Assembly: GCF_007289895.1 (NCBI RefSeq)
Contig: NZ_CP041660.1
Coordinates: 2,790,001-2,854,000, forward strand
DNA from: Catenovulum sediminis
Lineage (GTDB): Bacteria > Pseudomonadota > Gammaproteobacteria > Enterobacterales > Alteromonadaceae
DNA: 64,000 nucleotides
Direction: 5' to 3'
The translations under genes and the position numbers were made by a program. Below are positions 1 to 8,543 of this stretch, one piece after another; the first letter of the stretch is position 1, and every line of letters begins with the position of its first letter. The notes under the pieces are model-generated. The model saw only the letters and a program-made list of their open reading frames with translations, had not been told where the DNA came from and made no database searches.

Positions 1-1
1 T

Positions 2-76
2 GAATATCACTCTGGCACCAACCCTGAATTTTTAACTTTGCAGCAATTGATTGAGCTGGATAAAAATATTTTATGA
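2..76 (+). CDS. pseB: C-terminal end of PseB, UDP-GlcNAc 4,6-dehydratase (inverting), partial
   Basis: Only the last 24 residues are present. They read in frame 2 and end at a TGA that overlaps the next ATG (ATGA at 73-76). The tail contains EYHSGTNPEFLTLQQL, close to what I remember of PseB C-termini, and pseB precedes pseC in most pseudaminic acid operons. PseB makes the 4-keto-6-deoxy-L-AltNAc nucleotide used by PseC. The rest of the gene lies outside the window, so the call rests on a short match plus the neighbour. Confidence 0.75.
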   Translation, partial: EYHSGTNPEFLTLQQLIELDKNIL

Positions 77-1242
77 TCCCATATGGTAAACATTCTATCG
101 ATCAGCAGGATATATTGGCCGTTGTAGATGTTTTAGAAAATCAATTTTTAACCCAGGGCAAGCAGGTACCGGCTTTTGAAGAGGCTTTGTGCCAATACAC
201 TGGCGCTCAATATGCACTGGCAGTAAATAGCGCGACTTCTGCACTACATGTTGCCTGTTTAGCATTAGATGTTAAAGCGGGCGATATAGTCTGGACAACC
301 CCAATCACCTTTGTTGCAACTGCAAACTGTATTCGATTTTGTGGTGCTGATGTTGATTTTGTGGATATTAATCCACGTAGCCGAAATCTTTGCCCGACAG
401 CTTTAGCGCAAAAATTAGAAATCGCGCAAGCAGAAAAGCGCCTTCCTAAAGCCATTATCGCGGTTCATTTTGCCGGTTATAGCTGCGAGATGCAGCAAAT
501 TTACACCTTATGTCAGCAACACGGGGTAAAGGTCATCGAAGATGCCTGCCACGCACTGGGCGGTGATTATCAGGGTAAAAAAATAGGTAATTGTCGTTAT
601 TCCGACTTTACCGTTTTTAGTTTCCACCCGGTTAAATCAATTACCACAGCTGAAGGCGGCGCGCTATTGTCAAATCAGCAGAGGTTGATTGAGCGTGCAA
701 CTTTGTTTGCGAAACACGGTGTAACGCGCGAACAAGCACAAATGCAAGATGTAGTTGAAGGCCCGTGGTGTTATCAGCAAGTCGAATTAGGATTTAACTA
801 TCGAATGAGCGATTTGCAGGCTGCTTTAGGCATTACCCAGCTTGCCAAATTAGATGCATTTATAGCGCGGCGCAGGACCTTAGCCGATAATTATTTTAAT
901 CATTTGGAAAATTTACCGCTTCAGTTACCCGATAAAAAGCAGTTAGCCGAAAGTGCCTGGCATTTATACGCGGTTGAATTAAAAGGGCAAAATCGCTTAC
1001 AAGTTTATCAATTGTTACAGCACGCTGGAGTGCACGCGAATGTGCATTATTCACCGGTGCATTTACAACCTTATTACCAAAAGCTTGGATTTAACAAAGG
1101 CGACTTTCCAGCCGCTGAACATTACGCAGAACACACTTTAACGATACCGCTGTTTCAAAGTATGACGGATGAACAGCAATTACATGTCGTACAAGCACTA
1201 GAGCAAGCATTAGAACAAGCACTGCGGGATTGTACAAAATGA
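73..1242 (+). CDS. pseC: PseC, UDP-4-amino-4,6-dideoxy-L-AltNAc transaminase
   Basis: A 389-residue PLP enzyme of the DegT/DnrJ/EryC1/StrS fold, second step of CMP-pseudaminic acid synthesis. It opens with MIPYGKHSIDQQDILAV, typical of PseC. The PLP-binding lysine is in FSFHPVKSITTAEGG, and the upstream EDACHALGG segment supplies cofactor contacts. The ATG overlaps the pseB stop, and the TGA overlaps the pseF ATG by three bases, so the genes are translationally coupled. The C-terminus carries a small ALEQ repeat. Length is normal for the family. PseC is preferred over a generic sugar transaminase because pseB, pseF, pseI, pseG and pseH surround it. Confidence 0.93.
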   Translation: MIPYGKHSIDQQDILAVVDVLENQFLTQGKQVPAFEEALCQYTGAQYALAVNSATSALHVACLALDVKAGDIVWTTPITFVATANCIRFCGADVDFVDINPRSRNLCPTALAQKLEIAQAEKRLPKAIIAVHFAGYSCEMQQIYTLCQQHGVKVIEDACHALGGDYQGKKIGNCRYSDFTVFSFHPVKSITTAEGGALLSNQQRLIERATLFAKHGVTREQAQMQDVVEGPWCYQQVELGFNYRMSDLQAALGITQLAKLDAFIARRRTLADNYFNHLENLPLQLPDKKQLAESAWHLYAVELKGQNRLQVYQLLQHAGVHANVHYSPVHLQPYYQKLGFNKGDFPAAEHYAEHTLTIPLFQSMTDEQQLHVVQALEQALEQALRDCTK

Positions 1243-1937
1243 ATATCGCGATCATACCCGCTCGTGGTGGTAGCAAGCGCATTCCTAAAAAGAACATCCG
1301 GCCGTTTGCGGGCAAACCACTTATTGCCCACAGTATTCAAGTTGCGCAACAAGCGAAAATATTTGACCATATCATGGTATCAACAGACAGTGACGAGATT
1401 GCCGAAGTTGCGCGTGAATATGGCGCTGAAGTGCCTTTCATCAGGCCCGAAAATTTAGCGGATGATTTCACTGGAACGCGGCCGGTAACCAATCACGCCA
1501 TTCAGTATTATTTAAAGCAAGGAATTGACCTTAACTACGCCTGCTGTATTTATGCAACAGCCCCTTTGTTAACAGCCGAATATTTAATGCAAGGCTATCA
1601 AGCTCTACAAGCGCAAAAAGACAAAGCGTTTGCATTTTCGGTCTGCACTTTTCCATTTCCTGTACAACGCGCGCTCAAACAACACAATACGGGTGTGACC
1701 GCTATGTTTCCCGAGTCCATTGGCAAACGCTCACAAGATTTAGAAGAAGCATTTCATGATGCAGGACAATTTTATTGGGGAAGAGTTGAAGATTATTTAT
1801 CTAAAAAAGGTATGTTTTCCGAGCACAGTGTGCCCATTATGATGCCTAGATTTTTAGTACAGGATATAGATACACTTGAAGATTGGCACACAGCTGAGCT
1901 GATGTATAAAGCTCACCAACTTAAAGAAAGCGAATAG
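1239..1937 (+). CDS. pseF: PseF, CMP-pseudaminic acid synthetase
   Basis: A cytidylyltransferase of about 232 residues starting MNIAIIPARGGSKRIP, the nucleotide-binding signature of acylneuraminate cytidylyltransferases. PseF activates pseudaminic acid with CTP for the flagellin glycosyltransferase. The ATG at 1239 overlaps the pseC stop. An in-frame TTG at 1230 would add three residues, but the family starts at MNIAIIPAR. The segment HDAGQFYWGR is characteristic of PseF rather than NeuA. A second enzyme of this superfamily lies at 20433. Confidence 0.93.
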   Translation: MNIAIIPARGGSKRIPKKNIRPFAGKPLIAHSIQVAQQAKIFDHIMVSTDSDEIAEVAREYGAEVPFIRPENLADDFTGTRPVTNHAIQYYLKQGIDLNYACCIYATAPLLTAEYLMQGYQALQAQKDKAFAFSVCTFPFPVQRALKQHNTGVTAMFPESIGKRSQDLEEAFHDAGQFYWGRVEDYLSKKGMFSEHSVPIMMPRFLVQDIDTLEDWHTAELMYKAHQLKESE

Positions 1938-1945
1938 GAAAATTT

Positions 1946-2980
1946 ATGAGCAGCACAGAAAAACCGTTAAAAATATTAATTATCCGCTTACTCAATCTGG
2001 CTGATGTGGCAGCAATAGGTGTACCTGCTTTACGATACTTTAAACAACAAAACCCGTCAGCCGAGTTTACGTTTTTAACTTTTTCGCAAGGTGCTGAAGT
2101 GATTCAACTGGCCGAACCAGACTGCCGTGTTATGCAACTGGCAAGAGATCAATGGCCAGAAGATTTTATTCCGGCGATGGAAGCATTTTTGGGGTTGGCT
2201 GAACAAATTGTGGGTGAAGCATATGATCAAATTATCAATTTAGACACCAGCTTTATGGCCTGTTTTTTAACCCGCTTTTTAAAAGATGCGGGTGAGCGTG
2301 CAATGGGGAATTATCTAAGCATCTCAGTTCAGGAATTGATTGAACAATTTCAAAAACAAGCACTGAAGCCTGAGTATGTTAATCAACCCAGCGCCTACCT
2401 GGAGAGCACCTTTAGTGCGATGCACAAATGGTTTACGCCTTGGTGGGAAGCCGAGTACTTACCAAACGAAGGTTACCCAGAACACTTTCTGGTGACATGT
2501 TGCGGTTTTGATCGTTTGCAGATGAATATGTCTATTCCAGTGACAGCAGATAAGAAATTAACTCAAGCTGGGCAGGGTAAAAAAACGATTGCTTTAGCGG
2601 GTAATGCGTTGCCTAACTATCCACACATGCAAGTGGTTAAAAAGCGTTTGCTTGAACTGGGCTATCAGGTTTGGAGCGAACCTTTTACCGATATGCCGAT
2701 AAAAGAAAAACTGGAAAAGCTGGCCGCCTGTGATTTATTAATTACACCGCCAAGTGAATTGCTGTGGTTGGCAAAAACGGTTAACTGCAAAGTATTATTA
2801 ATATCCGGTGCGACACAACCACAAATGATTATGCCTGATTTTGCCACAGATCCAACTGGAGAGTGCGCTGCTTGTTTGTCACAATTAACGGGTCAAAGCC
2901 CGGTCTCTCCCTGTAATTGTATTTCGGCCGATGAAATCATGAAATGTGTCGATGAGATATTTACTAAACATGATGGCTGA
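1946..2980 (+). CDS. Glycosyltransferase family 9-like (heptosyltransferase-like) protein
   Basis: A 344-residue protein opening with KILIIRLLNLADVAAIGVPA, which resembles the start of GT9 ADP-heptose:LPS heptosyltransferases (IRxxxxGDxxxxxPxL). A Rossmann-like C-terminal half has LLITPPSELLWLAKTV, where GT9 enzymes hold the nucleotide sugar. The usual Gly-Asp of the N-terminal loop reads Ala-Asp here. It sits between pseF and pseI, so it may act on the Pse glycan or on LPS; the substrate cannot be read. A CAACLSQ / CNC cysteine cluster near the C-terminus looks like the GT9 tail. Confidence 0.6.
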   Translation: MSSTEKPLKILIIRLLNLADVAAIGVPALRYFKQQNPSAEFTFLTFSQGAEVIQLAEPDCRVMQLARDQWPEDFIPAMEAFLGLAEQIVGEAYDQIINLDTSFMACFLTRFLKDAGERAMGNYLSISVQELIEQFQKQALKPEYVNQPSAYLESTFSAMHKWFTPWWEAEYLPNEGYPEHFLVTCCGFDRLQMNMSIPVTADKKLTQAGQGKKTIALAGNALPNYPHMQVVKKRLLELGYQVWSEPFTDMPIKEKLEKLAACDLLITPPSELLWLAKTVNCKVLLISGATQPQMIMPDFATDPTGECAACLSQLTGQSPVSPCNCISADEIMKCVDEIFTKHDG

Positions 2981-3014
2981 TCATTTTACAGAATGAAGGC
3001 AGAAGATAAGCGAA

Positions 3015-4091
3015 ATGAAAGAAATCAAAATTGGAAAATGTACGCTCGGCCCAGCGCATAACCCCTTTATTATTGCCGAGCTATCAGGTAATCATAACCA
3101 AGATTTAAATTTGGCAAAAGATATGGTGCAGGCAGCTGCAAATGCAGGGGTAGATGCAATTAAATTGCAAACCTATACTGCTGATTCTATGACGTTGCCA
3201 ATTGATTCAGATAACTTTCGTATACAAGAGAAAGATTCGTTATGGTACGGCGCACATTTACATGAGTTGTACCAAAAAGCCAGCACCCCATACGAATGGC
3301 ATGCAGAACTATTTAGTTTTGCCAATTCATTGGGGTTAGAAGCTTTTAGTTCTCCATTTGATGAAGCTGCCGTCGATTTTTTAGAAACCTTGAATGTACC
3401 ATGCTATAAAATTGCCTCTTTCGAATTGACAGACTTGCCACTAATTGAAAAAGCAGCAGCGACTGGCAAACCACTGATAATGTCTACTGGTATGGCGAGC
3501 GAAGCTGAAATTCAGCAAGCGATTGATACAGCACATCAAGCCGGCAATGCACAAATCATTATTTTAAAATGCACCAGTACCTATCCAGCCAGTGCAGAAA
3601 ATACCAATTTGCTTACCATACCGGACATGCGGCAAAAATTTAACTGCCCAGTGGGTTTGTCAGACCATACACGCGGTATTGGTGTTTCAGTTGCTTCAGT
3701 GGCTTTAGGCGCTGTTGCAATCGAAAAACATTTTGTTTTAGACAGAACTGCCGGCGGGGTTGATGCCGAGTTTTCATTAGAAGCCGATGAGTTTTCTGCA
3801 CTCGTTGAAGCCAGTGAGCTGGCCTTTAAAGCGTTAGGCAAAGTGACATATGGTGGCAGCCCGGCTGAGCGTAACAGTAAGTATTATCGGCGTTCGATAT
3901 TTGCGTGCAGCGACATTAAAGCAGGCGAACCTTTCACCCGCGAAAACGTTAAAGTTGTTAGACCTGCATTAGGTTTAGCGCCAAAGCATTTTAAGCAGGT
4001 GTTGCAGAGCAACGCGACGCAGGATATCAAAGCAGGCACAGCGATTGACTGGCCACATTTACAAAATGCACATAATGCCGAGCAAAACTAA
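3015..4091 (+). CDS. pseI: PseI, pseudaminic acid synthase
   Basis: A 358-residue NeuB-family synthase that condenses phosphoenolpyruvate with 6-deoxy-AltdiNAc. The TIM-barrel half starts with PFIIAELSGNHNQ and includes AIKLQTYTADSMT, and the metal-binding and PEP-binding segments LKCTSTYP and GLSDHTRGIGV. A C-terminal SAF (antifreeze-like) domain of about 60 residues begins near RRSIFACSDIKAGE. The sequence groups with PseI rather than LegI/NeuB by AELSGNHNQ and by context. The separate synthase on the minus strand (45603-46646) is the Leg/Neu-type one. Confidence 0.93.
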   Translation: MKEIKIGKCTLGPAHNPFIIAELSGNHNQDLNLAKDMVQAAANAGVDAIKLQTYTADSMTLPIDSDNFRIQEKDSLWYGAHLHELYQKASTPYEWHAELFSFANSLGLEAFSSPFDEAAVDFLETLNVPCYKIASFELTDLPLIEKAAATGKPLIMSTGMASEAEIQQAIDTAHQAGNAQIIILKCTSTYPASAENTNLLTIPDMRQKFNCPVGLSDHTRGIGVSVASVALGAVAIEKHFVLDRTAGGVDAEFSLEADEFSALVEASELAFKALGKVTYGGSPAERNSKYYRRSIFACSDIKAGEPFTRENVKVVRPALGLAPKHFKQVLQSNATQDIKAGTAIDWPHLQNAHNAEQN

Positions 4092-5136
4092 TACACATTC
4101 TAAAGTTGTCTTTTTAACACAAGCTAACAGCTTATTGGGCTCTGGTCATTTAATGCGCTGTATTGCGCTGGCACAAGCCTGTGAAAAGGCTAGGATAGCG
4201 CCTGTTTTTGCACTGGATAAAAACAGCTTTATATTTGCTAAACAAAATCCTTTGTTCGATTACCCTGTTTATCTGATGGATGAACAGCAGGGAAGTCAAA
4301 AATCATTAGAGAAACTAGCACAGTATTGCAACCAGCAAACTATTGGTTATCTATTTATTGACGGCTATAACTTTAACCTTGAGTTTCGCCAGCAGCTATT
4401 TAAAGCTCTGCGTCAATATGCGTGTAACTGTCAGCTGATTAGCATAGATGACAACGCAGATCAGGCTAAAATGTTTACCGACTGGATTTTAAATCCATCA
4501 ACGGATATTAACGCGATACCTGATTATTCTAAGATTGCCCCCGGTGCAAAATTAATGGCGGGTCATCATTATAGGTTATTGCGCAAAGAGTTTTCCCAAC
4601 AACAAATTCTGCCATTAGATAAGCGCAGTGAAATTATTATCACTATGGGCGGTACCGATCCATTTTCATATAGCGTTAAAGTTTTAAATTTACTGGCGCA
4701 GTTAAATCTAACAGCACCTGTGCGCTGTATCGTGGCAAATGGTTTTGAAGATAAAACGCAATTAATAGCGCAAATTGAAAAGTTGCCGAGTAATTTTAGC
4801 TATACCGTTGCGCCGCACAATATAGCGGCTATATTTGCTAATGCTAAATTAGCCATTTCGGCAGCCGGTACTGCTCAGTTTGAATTATATGCCATGCAAA
4901 CCCCCGCCATTTTAATTATTCTTGCTGACAATCAATATCGCAATACACAAAATGCGGCGCAAGATGGTTGGGCTAAAGTGCTTGATTTTAGGCAAACTTT
5001 TGATTCAGACAAAATGACACGTGCTATTCAAGAATGTTTAAACGAAACCACCTTGCTACACATGCAATCTAAAATTCAGCCAGGCAGCGCCGAGGGTGCA
5101 AAAAATGTTGTAAACACCTTGTTGAATGGAAAATAG
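4066..5136 (+). CDS. pseG: PseG, UDP-6-deoxy-AltdiNAc hydrolase
   Basis: This GT-B-fold hydrolase removes UDP to release 6-deoxy-AltdiNAc before PseI acts. The N-terminus shows GSGHLMRCIALA, the conserved GxGHxxRC loop of PseG; ITMGGTDP and the C-terminal ISAAGTAQFELYAMQTPAI segment bind the nucleotide. The reading frame is open from 4045, but family starts favour the ATG at 4066 or 4075. I use 4066, and neither has a good ribosome-binding site. Both overlap the end of pseI, implying coupling. A repeat cluster begins directly after the stop. Confidence 0.88.
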   Translation: MHIMPSKTNTHSKVVFLTQANSLLGSGHLMRCIALAQACEKARIAPVFALDKNSFIFAKQNPLFDYPVYLMDEQQGSQKSLEKLAQYCNQQTIGYLFIDGYNFNLEFRQQLFKALRQYACNCQLISIDDNADQAKMFTDWILNPSTDINAIPDYSKIAPGAKLMAGHHYRLLRKEFSQQQILPLDKRSEIIITMGGTDPFSYSVKVLNLLAQLNLTAPVRCIVANGFEDKTQLIAQIEKLPSNFSYTVAPHNIAAIFANAKLAISAAGTAQFELYAMQTPAILIILADNQYRNTQNAAQDGWAKVLDFRQTFDSDKMTRAIQECLNETTLLHMQSKIQPGSAEGAKNVVNTLLNGK

Positions 5137-5140
5137 GTTT

Positions 5141-5196
5141 GAGCTACGAGCTACGAGCTACGAGCTACGAGCTACGAGCCACGAGCAACGAGCGGT
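5141..5196 (+). repeat. Tandem heptamer array, unit GAGCTAC
   Basis: Five perfect GAGCTAC units (5141-5175) are followed by the variants GAGCCAC, GAGCAAC and GAGCGGT. The array begins four bases after the pseG stop. A similar array with unit GAGCATT occurs at 53471. Seven-base units are out of phase with codons, so this is not coding. Confidence 0.9.
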
Positions 5197-5225
5197 AAGT
5201 TGCGAGTTGAAAGTTGCAAGAGCAA

Positions 5226-5314
5226 TGTAGGTCGACCCTTTAGGGCGACAATAAGTTACAAGTTAAAAGTTACAAGTTTCAAGAACAATGTAGGTCGGCC
5301 CTTTAGGGCGACAA
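5226..5314 (+). repeat. Two hairpin repeats of type GTAGGTCG-CCC-TTTA-GGG-CGAC
   Basis: Copies at 5226-5251 and 5289-5314 each form a near-perfect stem (GTCGRCCC / GGGCGAC) around a TTTA loop. They are separated by AAGTTACAAGTT-like simple sequence. The same hairpin recurs at 53499, 53724 and 54039. They look like REP-type elements (inference). Confidence 0.8.
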
Positions 5315-5451
5315 TTTTTTATACACTTGTCGGCATAAATACAGATCTACATGTCGGGCTAAAGCCACGACCTACATTAGGGCGACAATTTTTTATACAT
5401 TTGTCGGCATAAATACAGCTCTACATGTCGGGCTGAAGCCACGACCTACAT
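5304..5451 (+). repeat. 74-bp tandem direct repeat, two copies
   Basis: Copies at 5304-5377 and 5378-5451 differ at only a few positions. Each ends in the imperfect hairpin GTCGGGCTRAAGCCACGAC followed by CTACAT. The unit joins the tail of the first hairpin type to a second type. The 5137-5526 interval holds no gene, and any open frame through it is an artefact of the repeats. Confidence 0.85.
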
Positions 5452-5526
5452 GTTTTGAAACTTGAAACTTACAACTCGCTGCTCGAAACCGCAAACGACA
5501 TTGATAAGAAATTTAGGAATTTCAAA

Positions 5527-6072
5527 TTGAAAGATTATTTATCGGGTTACGCTGTCGAACTTAATTCAGTAAGCCAAGACAATATGATGCTGTTATTTGA
5601 ATGGCGAAACCAGCCTGAAATCAGATCGCAAATGGTGAATACTGAAAAGCTCGAATTGGCACAACATCAAAATTGGTTTGCAAAACTTGCAGCGCGCACA
5701 GAGCAAAAACATTATGTGATTTATTACAAACAACATGCAATTGGTTCGATAAATGTCAGAAGTACTGATGGACAGGCTATCAAGCAAACACGCGAAGCCG
5801 AAGTGGGTTTATACATAGGTGAAGAAAAATACCGCAACAATATTGTCGCGTTTGCGCCATCATTGCTTATCAACGACTATTTGTTTGAAAATTTGAATAT
5901 TCAACAATTGCGCAGTAAAGTGCGAAGCCAAAATAAAGCGGCACTTAAATATAATCAACAACTGGGTTATCAACTCAAACCAATCGATGAAGATTTTACA
6001 GAAATCATTTTAACGGCCGATAACTATAAACAGACAACCCAACAAATAAAAGCTTGGTTAAGCCGAGGTTAA
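5527..6072 (+). CDS. pseH: PseH-like GNAT acetyltransferase
   Basis: An N-acetyltransferase of the GNAT fold, expected to acetylate the 4-amino group of UDP-4-amino-4,6-dideoxy-L-AltNAc. The run FEWRNQPEIRSQM is typical of PseH and RimJ/RimL-like enzymes, and EVGLYIGEEKYRNN forms the acetyl-CoA loop region. The frame is open back to 5455 inside the repeat array. The TTG at 5527, eight bases after AGGA (5515-5518), gives 181 residues and fits the domain boundary, so I choose it. The repeat cluster separates it from pseG, so it may have its own promoter. It completes a full Pse pathway. Confidence 0.78.
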   Translation: MKDYLSGYAVELNSVSQDNMMLLFEWRNQPEIRSQMVNTEKLELAQHQNWFAKLAARTEQKHYVIYYKQHAIGSINVRSTDGQAIKQTREAEVGLYIGEEKYRNNIVAFAPSLLINDYLFENLNIQQLRSKVRSQNKAALKYNQQLGYQLKPIDEDFTEIILTADNYKQTTQQIKAWLSRG

Positions 6073-6077
6073 ACTAG

Positions 6078-6308
6078 ATGTTTGAAGATAAATTAAAACA
6101 AGCCTTTGTTAACGCATTATCAATAGAAGAAAATGAAGTGACAGCTGAACTGGCTTACAGTCAGCATCCAAAATGGGATTCGACTGCACATATGGTGCTG
6201 ATCGCAGAATTAGAATCCAGCTTCGACATCATGCTCGATACAGATGACATTATCGACATGAGCTCGTATCAAAAAGCGGGCGAAATTATTCAAAAATATA
6301 TCGCCTAA
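6078..6308 (+). CDS. Acyl carrier protein
   Basis: A 76-residue acidic protein with the 4'-phosphopantetheine attachment site in WDSTAHM (Ser35; usual motif DSL). It is too short for anything but a stand-alone carrier. It begins six bases after the acetyltransferase and is followed by an FabG-like reductase, an acyl-activating enzyme, LuxE-like and LuxC-like proteins. It therefore probably carries the acyl intermediate of that dedicated cassette rather than serving general lipid synthesis. The identity of the acyl group cannot be read. Confidence 0.85.
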   Translation: MFEDKLKQAFVNALSIEENEVTAELAYSQHPKWDSTAHMVLIAELESSFDIMLDTDDIIDMSSYQKAGEIIQKYIA

Positions 6309-6324
6309 AAAAGGATAGAGCAGG

Positions 6325-7068
6325 GTGCAGCAAGATAAATCTATACTGATAGTCGGCGCAACGGGTGGCATTGGCTCACATACGGCCAAAGCACTGGCAA
6401 AACAAGGTTATGGGCTGATTATCAGCGCACGACACCTTGATAAACTTGAAAGTTTAAAAGCGCAATTGCTACAACTCGGTGCTGCCGGTGTGGAATGTTT
6501 TGTGCTGGATTTACAAGACAGCTCGGCAATTAAAGGCCTATTTCAGTTTATTCAAAAACAAGTTAAGCATTTATATGGGTTAGTTAATTGTGCAGGTACA
6601 TTGCACGAATCGCCCTTGATGATGATACGGCCAGATGATATTCAAGCTCAAGTCAATCTGCACTTAACTTCATCTATTTTACTTGCGCAGTATGCAAGCC
6701 GTTTAATGGTGCGCAATAAACAAGGCGTGATCGTATTCTTGTCATCCGTGGTGGCAGCGCAAGGCGCAAGCGGTCAGGCATTATATGCAGCGTGTAAATC
6801 ATCTTTATTCGGCTTAACTAAAAGTTTGGCCAAAGAGCTGGGCGGTCAGAACATACGGGTAAATTTAATTGAACCCGGTTTTATCGAAACAGAATTAGTT
6901 GCACATTATTCGGATGAACAAAGAGCCGAATTAAAACAACAAACGGCATTAAAAAGTTTAGGTCAAGCAGATGATGTTGCGCAGCTGATTAGCTTTTTAA
7001 TCTCTTCAAAGGCGCGTTACATCACAGCACAGAATATCGCTGTAGATGGCGGGCTTGCATTAAGTTGA
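6325..7068 (+). CDS. FabG-like short-chain dehydrogenase (3-oxoacyl-ACP reductase type)
   Basis: A 247-residue classical SDR. The nucleotide-binding loop is GATGGIGSHTAKAL, NCAG lies near residue 90, the catalytic serine is in LSSVVAAQG, the Tyr-Lys pair is in LYAACKSSLFG, and the C-terminus ends DGGLALS as in FabG. The start is GTG at 6325 after AGGATAGAG. It likely reduces a ketoacyl group on the neighbouring carrier protein, with NAD(P)H. A sugar or other keto substrate cannot be excluded. Confidence 0.82.
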   Translation: MQQDKSILIVGATGGIGSHTAKALAKQGYGLIISARHLDKLESLKAQLLQLGAAGVECFVLDLQDSSAIKGLFQFIQKQVKHLYGLVNCAGTLHESPLMMIRPDDIQAQVNLHLTSSILLAQYASRLMVRNKQGVIVFLSSVVAAQGASGQALYAACKSSLFGLTKSLAKELGGQNIRVNLIEPGFIETELVAHYSDEQRAELKQQTALKSLGQADDVAQLISFLISSKARYITAQNIAVDGGLALS

Positions 7069-8543
7069 TGATGGATTTTTGGTCTAAATCGCATTTTTTA
7101 CAAGCGCCTAAAACGGCGTATATTGTCGATAGTATTGCAGGTGAAGACAGCAGCGCCATTGCTTATAGCTATCAACAAGTTGATAGCATGATTGATACTT
7201 TTATCAATGAACAAATTAAGCCGGATGTTTACACAGGTAAAAAAATTATAGCGATAGAAGCAAACAACCAGCTAGGGTGTTTAGTTGCTTATCTAGCCAG
7301 TTTACGACTCGGTTATTTGGTTATTTTTATTGATGCAAATTTATCGACTGAGCAGAAAAATAATCTCATCTCAGAATATGCAGTTGATTTGGTTTATCAG
7401 CCAAAAAAAACGCTAATCAGGCACAATAACAATAAGCACGGACAAACACAAAAAATTGCACCTCAGCTTGCACTTTTATTGTCAACCAGCGGTTCAACCG
7501 GTAGTCCTAAGATGGTCAAACTCAGTTATCAAAACCTGAGTGCAAACTGTCAATCAATTTGCCAGTTTTTACCCATTCAACAAACAGATAGTGTGATCAC
7601 CACTTTACCCATGCATTATAGTTTTGGGTTATCTGTTATTCATACACACCTGTTTCGCCATAGTACCTTGATACTCAGTGACTTTGGTGTGATGGAAAAA
7701 TCTTTTTGGCAATTATTTAAACAATACCAAGTGAGCTGCTTTTATGGCGTTCCATTTATTTATGAAATGCTGCAAAGGCTCAATTATAAAAGACTACCAT
7801 TAAAGCAAGTGCGTTTTTTTGCACAAGCCGGTGGCAAAATGCGAGAAGCCCAGATACATCATTTGCATGGTTTTTTAACGGATAAACAACAGTTATTTAT
7901 TATGTATGGGCAAACCGAGGCAACTGCGCGCATTGCCTACCTAGAGCCCGCAAAACTGCCAGCAAAAGCACATTGTATTGGCCAAGCGATTCCGAATGGC
8001 CAGTTAAAATTGATTAATGAAAATGACTTAGCCGCCGATACAACTGCTAGAACAAGCGGTGAATTGTGTTATCGCGGTGACAACGTATTTTGTGGGTATG
8101 CACATTCAAGCGCAGATTTAGCTGAACTTGAAACAATAGACTGGCTAAAAACGGGCGATATCGCCACACGAGATACCGACGGTGATTATTGTATTATCGG
8201 GCGAACTAAACGCTTTATAAAAATTGTTGGCAAACGTATCAATTTAGACGAGATCCAAAGTTGGTTGGATAAACGATACCCAGCCATTTGCCCGGTAGGC
8301 AAAGATGATTTGTTGATCTTAACCCGTTGCAAGCGATTTGAAAGTGAAATCGAAAGTGAAATCGAAAGCGAAATTGAAAGTGAATTGGCCGAGCAATTAG
8401 CGCTATTTCTAGGCTGTCATCCGCGTTATATAAAACAGGTACAAATACCCGAGATGCCAATAAACACAAACGGTAAAATTGATTTTATGCAACTGAATAA
8501 AATTGCGCTTCAAGCATTGGAGAATCAAGATGCAAATGGCTAG
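7068..8543 (+). CDS. AMP-forming acyl-activating enzyme (acyl-CoA/acyl-ACP ligase)
   Basis: An ANL-superfamily enzyme of about 491 residues. The P-loop-like motif is LLSTSGSTGSPKMVKLS; MYGQTEATARIAYL is the adenylate-binding A5-type motif; LKTGDIATRDTDGDY holds the hinge aspartate; and TNGKIDF near the C-terminus carries the catalytic lysine. It probably loads an acid onto the adjacent carrier protein. Its start overlaps the reductase stop (TGATG). A 12-bp in-frame tandem repeat (8340-8387) encodes four ESEI-like units inside the C-terminal domain and looks recently expanded. Confidence 0.82.
   Translation: MMDFWSKSHFLQAPKTAYIVDSIAGEDSSAIAYSYQQVDSMIDTFINEQIKPDVYTGKKIIAIEANNQLGCLVAYLASLRLGYLVIFIDANLSTEQKNNLISEYAVDLVYQPKKTLIRHNNNKHGQTQKIAPQLALLLSTSGSTGSPKMVKLSYQNLSANCQSICQFLPIQQTDSVITTLPMHYSFGLSVIHTHLFRHSTLILSDFGVMEKSFWQLFKQYQVSCFYGVPFIYEMLQRLNYKRLPLKQVRFFAQAGGKMREAQIHHLHGFLTDKQQLFIMYGQTEATARIAYLEPAKLPAKAHCIGQAIPNGQLKLINENDLAADTTARTSGELCYRGDNVFCGYAHSSADLAELETIDWLKTGDIATRDTDGDYCIIGRTKRFIKIVGKRINLDEIQSWLDKRYPAICPVGKDDLLILTRCKRFESEIESEIESEIESELAEQLALFLGCHPRYIKQVQIPEMPINTNGKIDFMQLNKIALQALENQDANG
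8340..8387 (+). repeat. 12-bp in-frame tandem repeat, four units, in the acyl-activating enzyme
   Basis: Four units of GAAAGTGAAATC and close variants encode ESEI, ESEI, ESEI and ESEL at about residues 425-440. The unit is a multiple of three, so copy-number changes keep the frame. This is a candidate variable-number repeat. Confidence 0.85.

Noticed and set aside
5200-5412. A 70-residue open frame on the plus strand
   Set aside because: It lies wholly within hairpin and tandem repeats, and its peptide repeats VGRPFRATI; there is no gene-like start or family.
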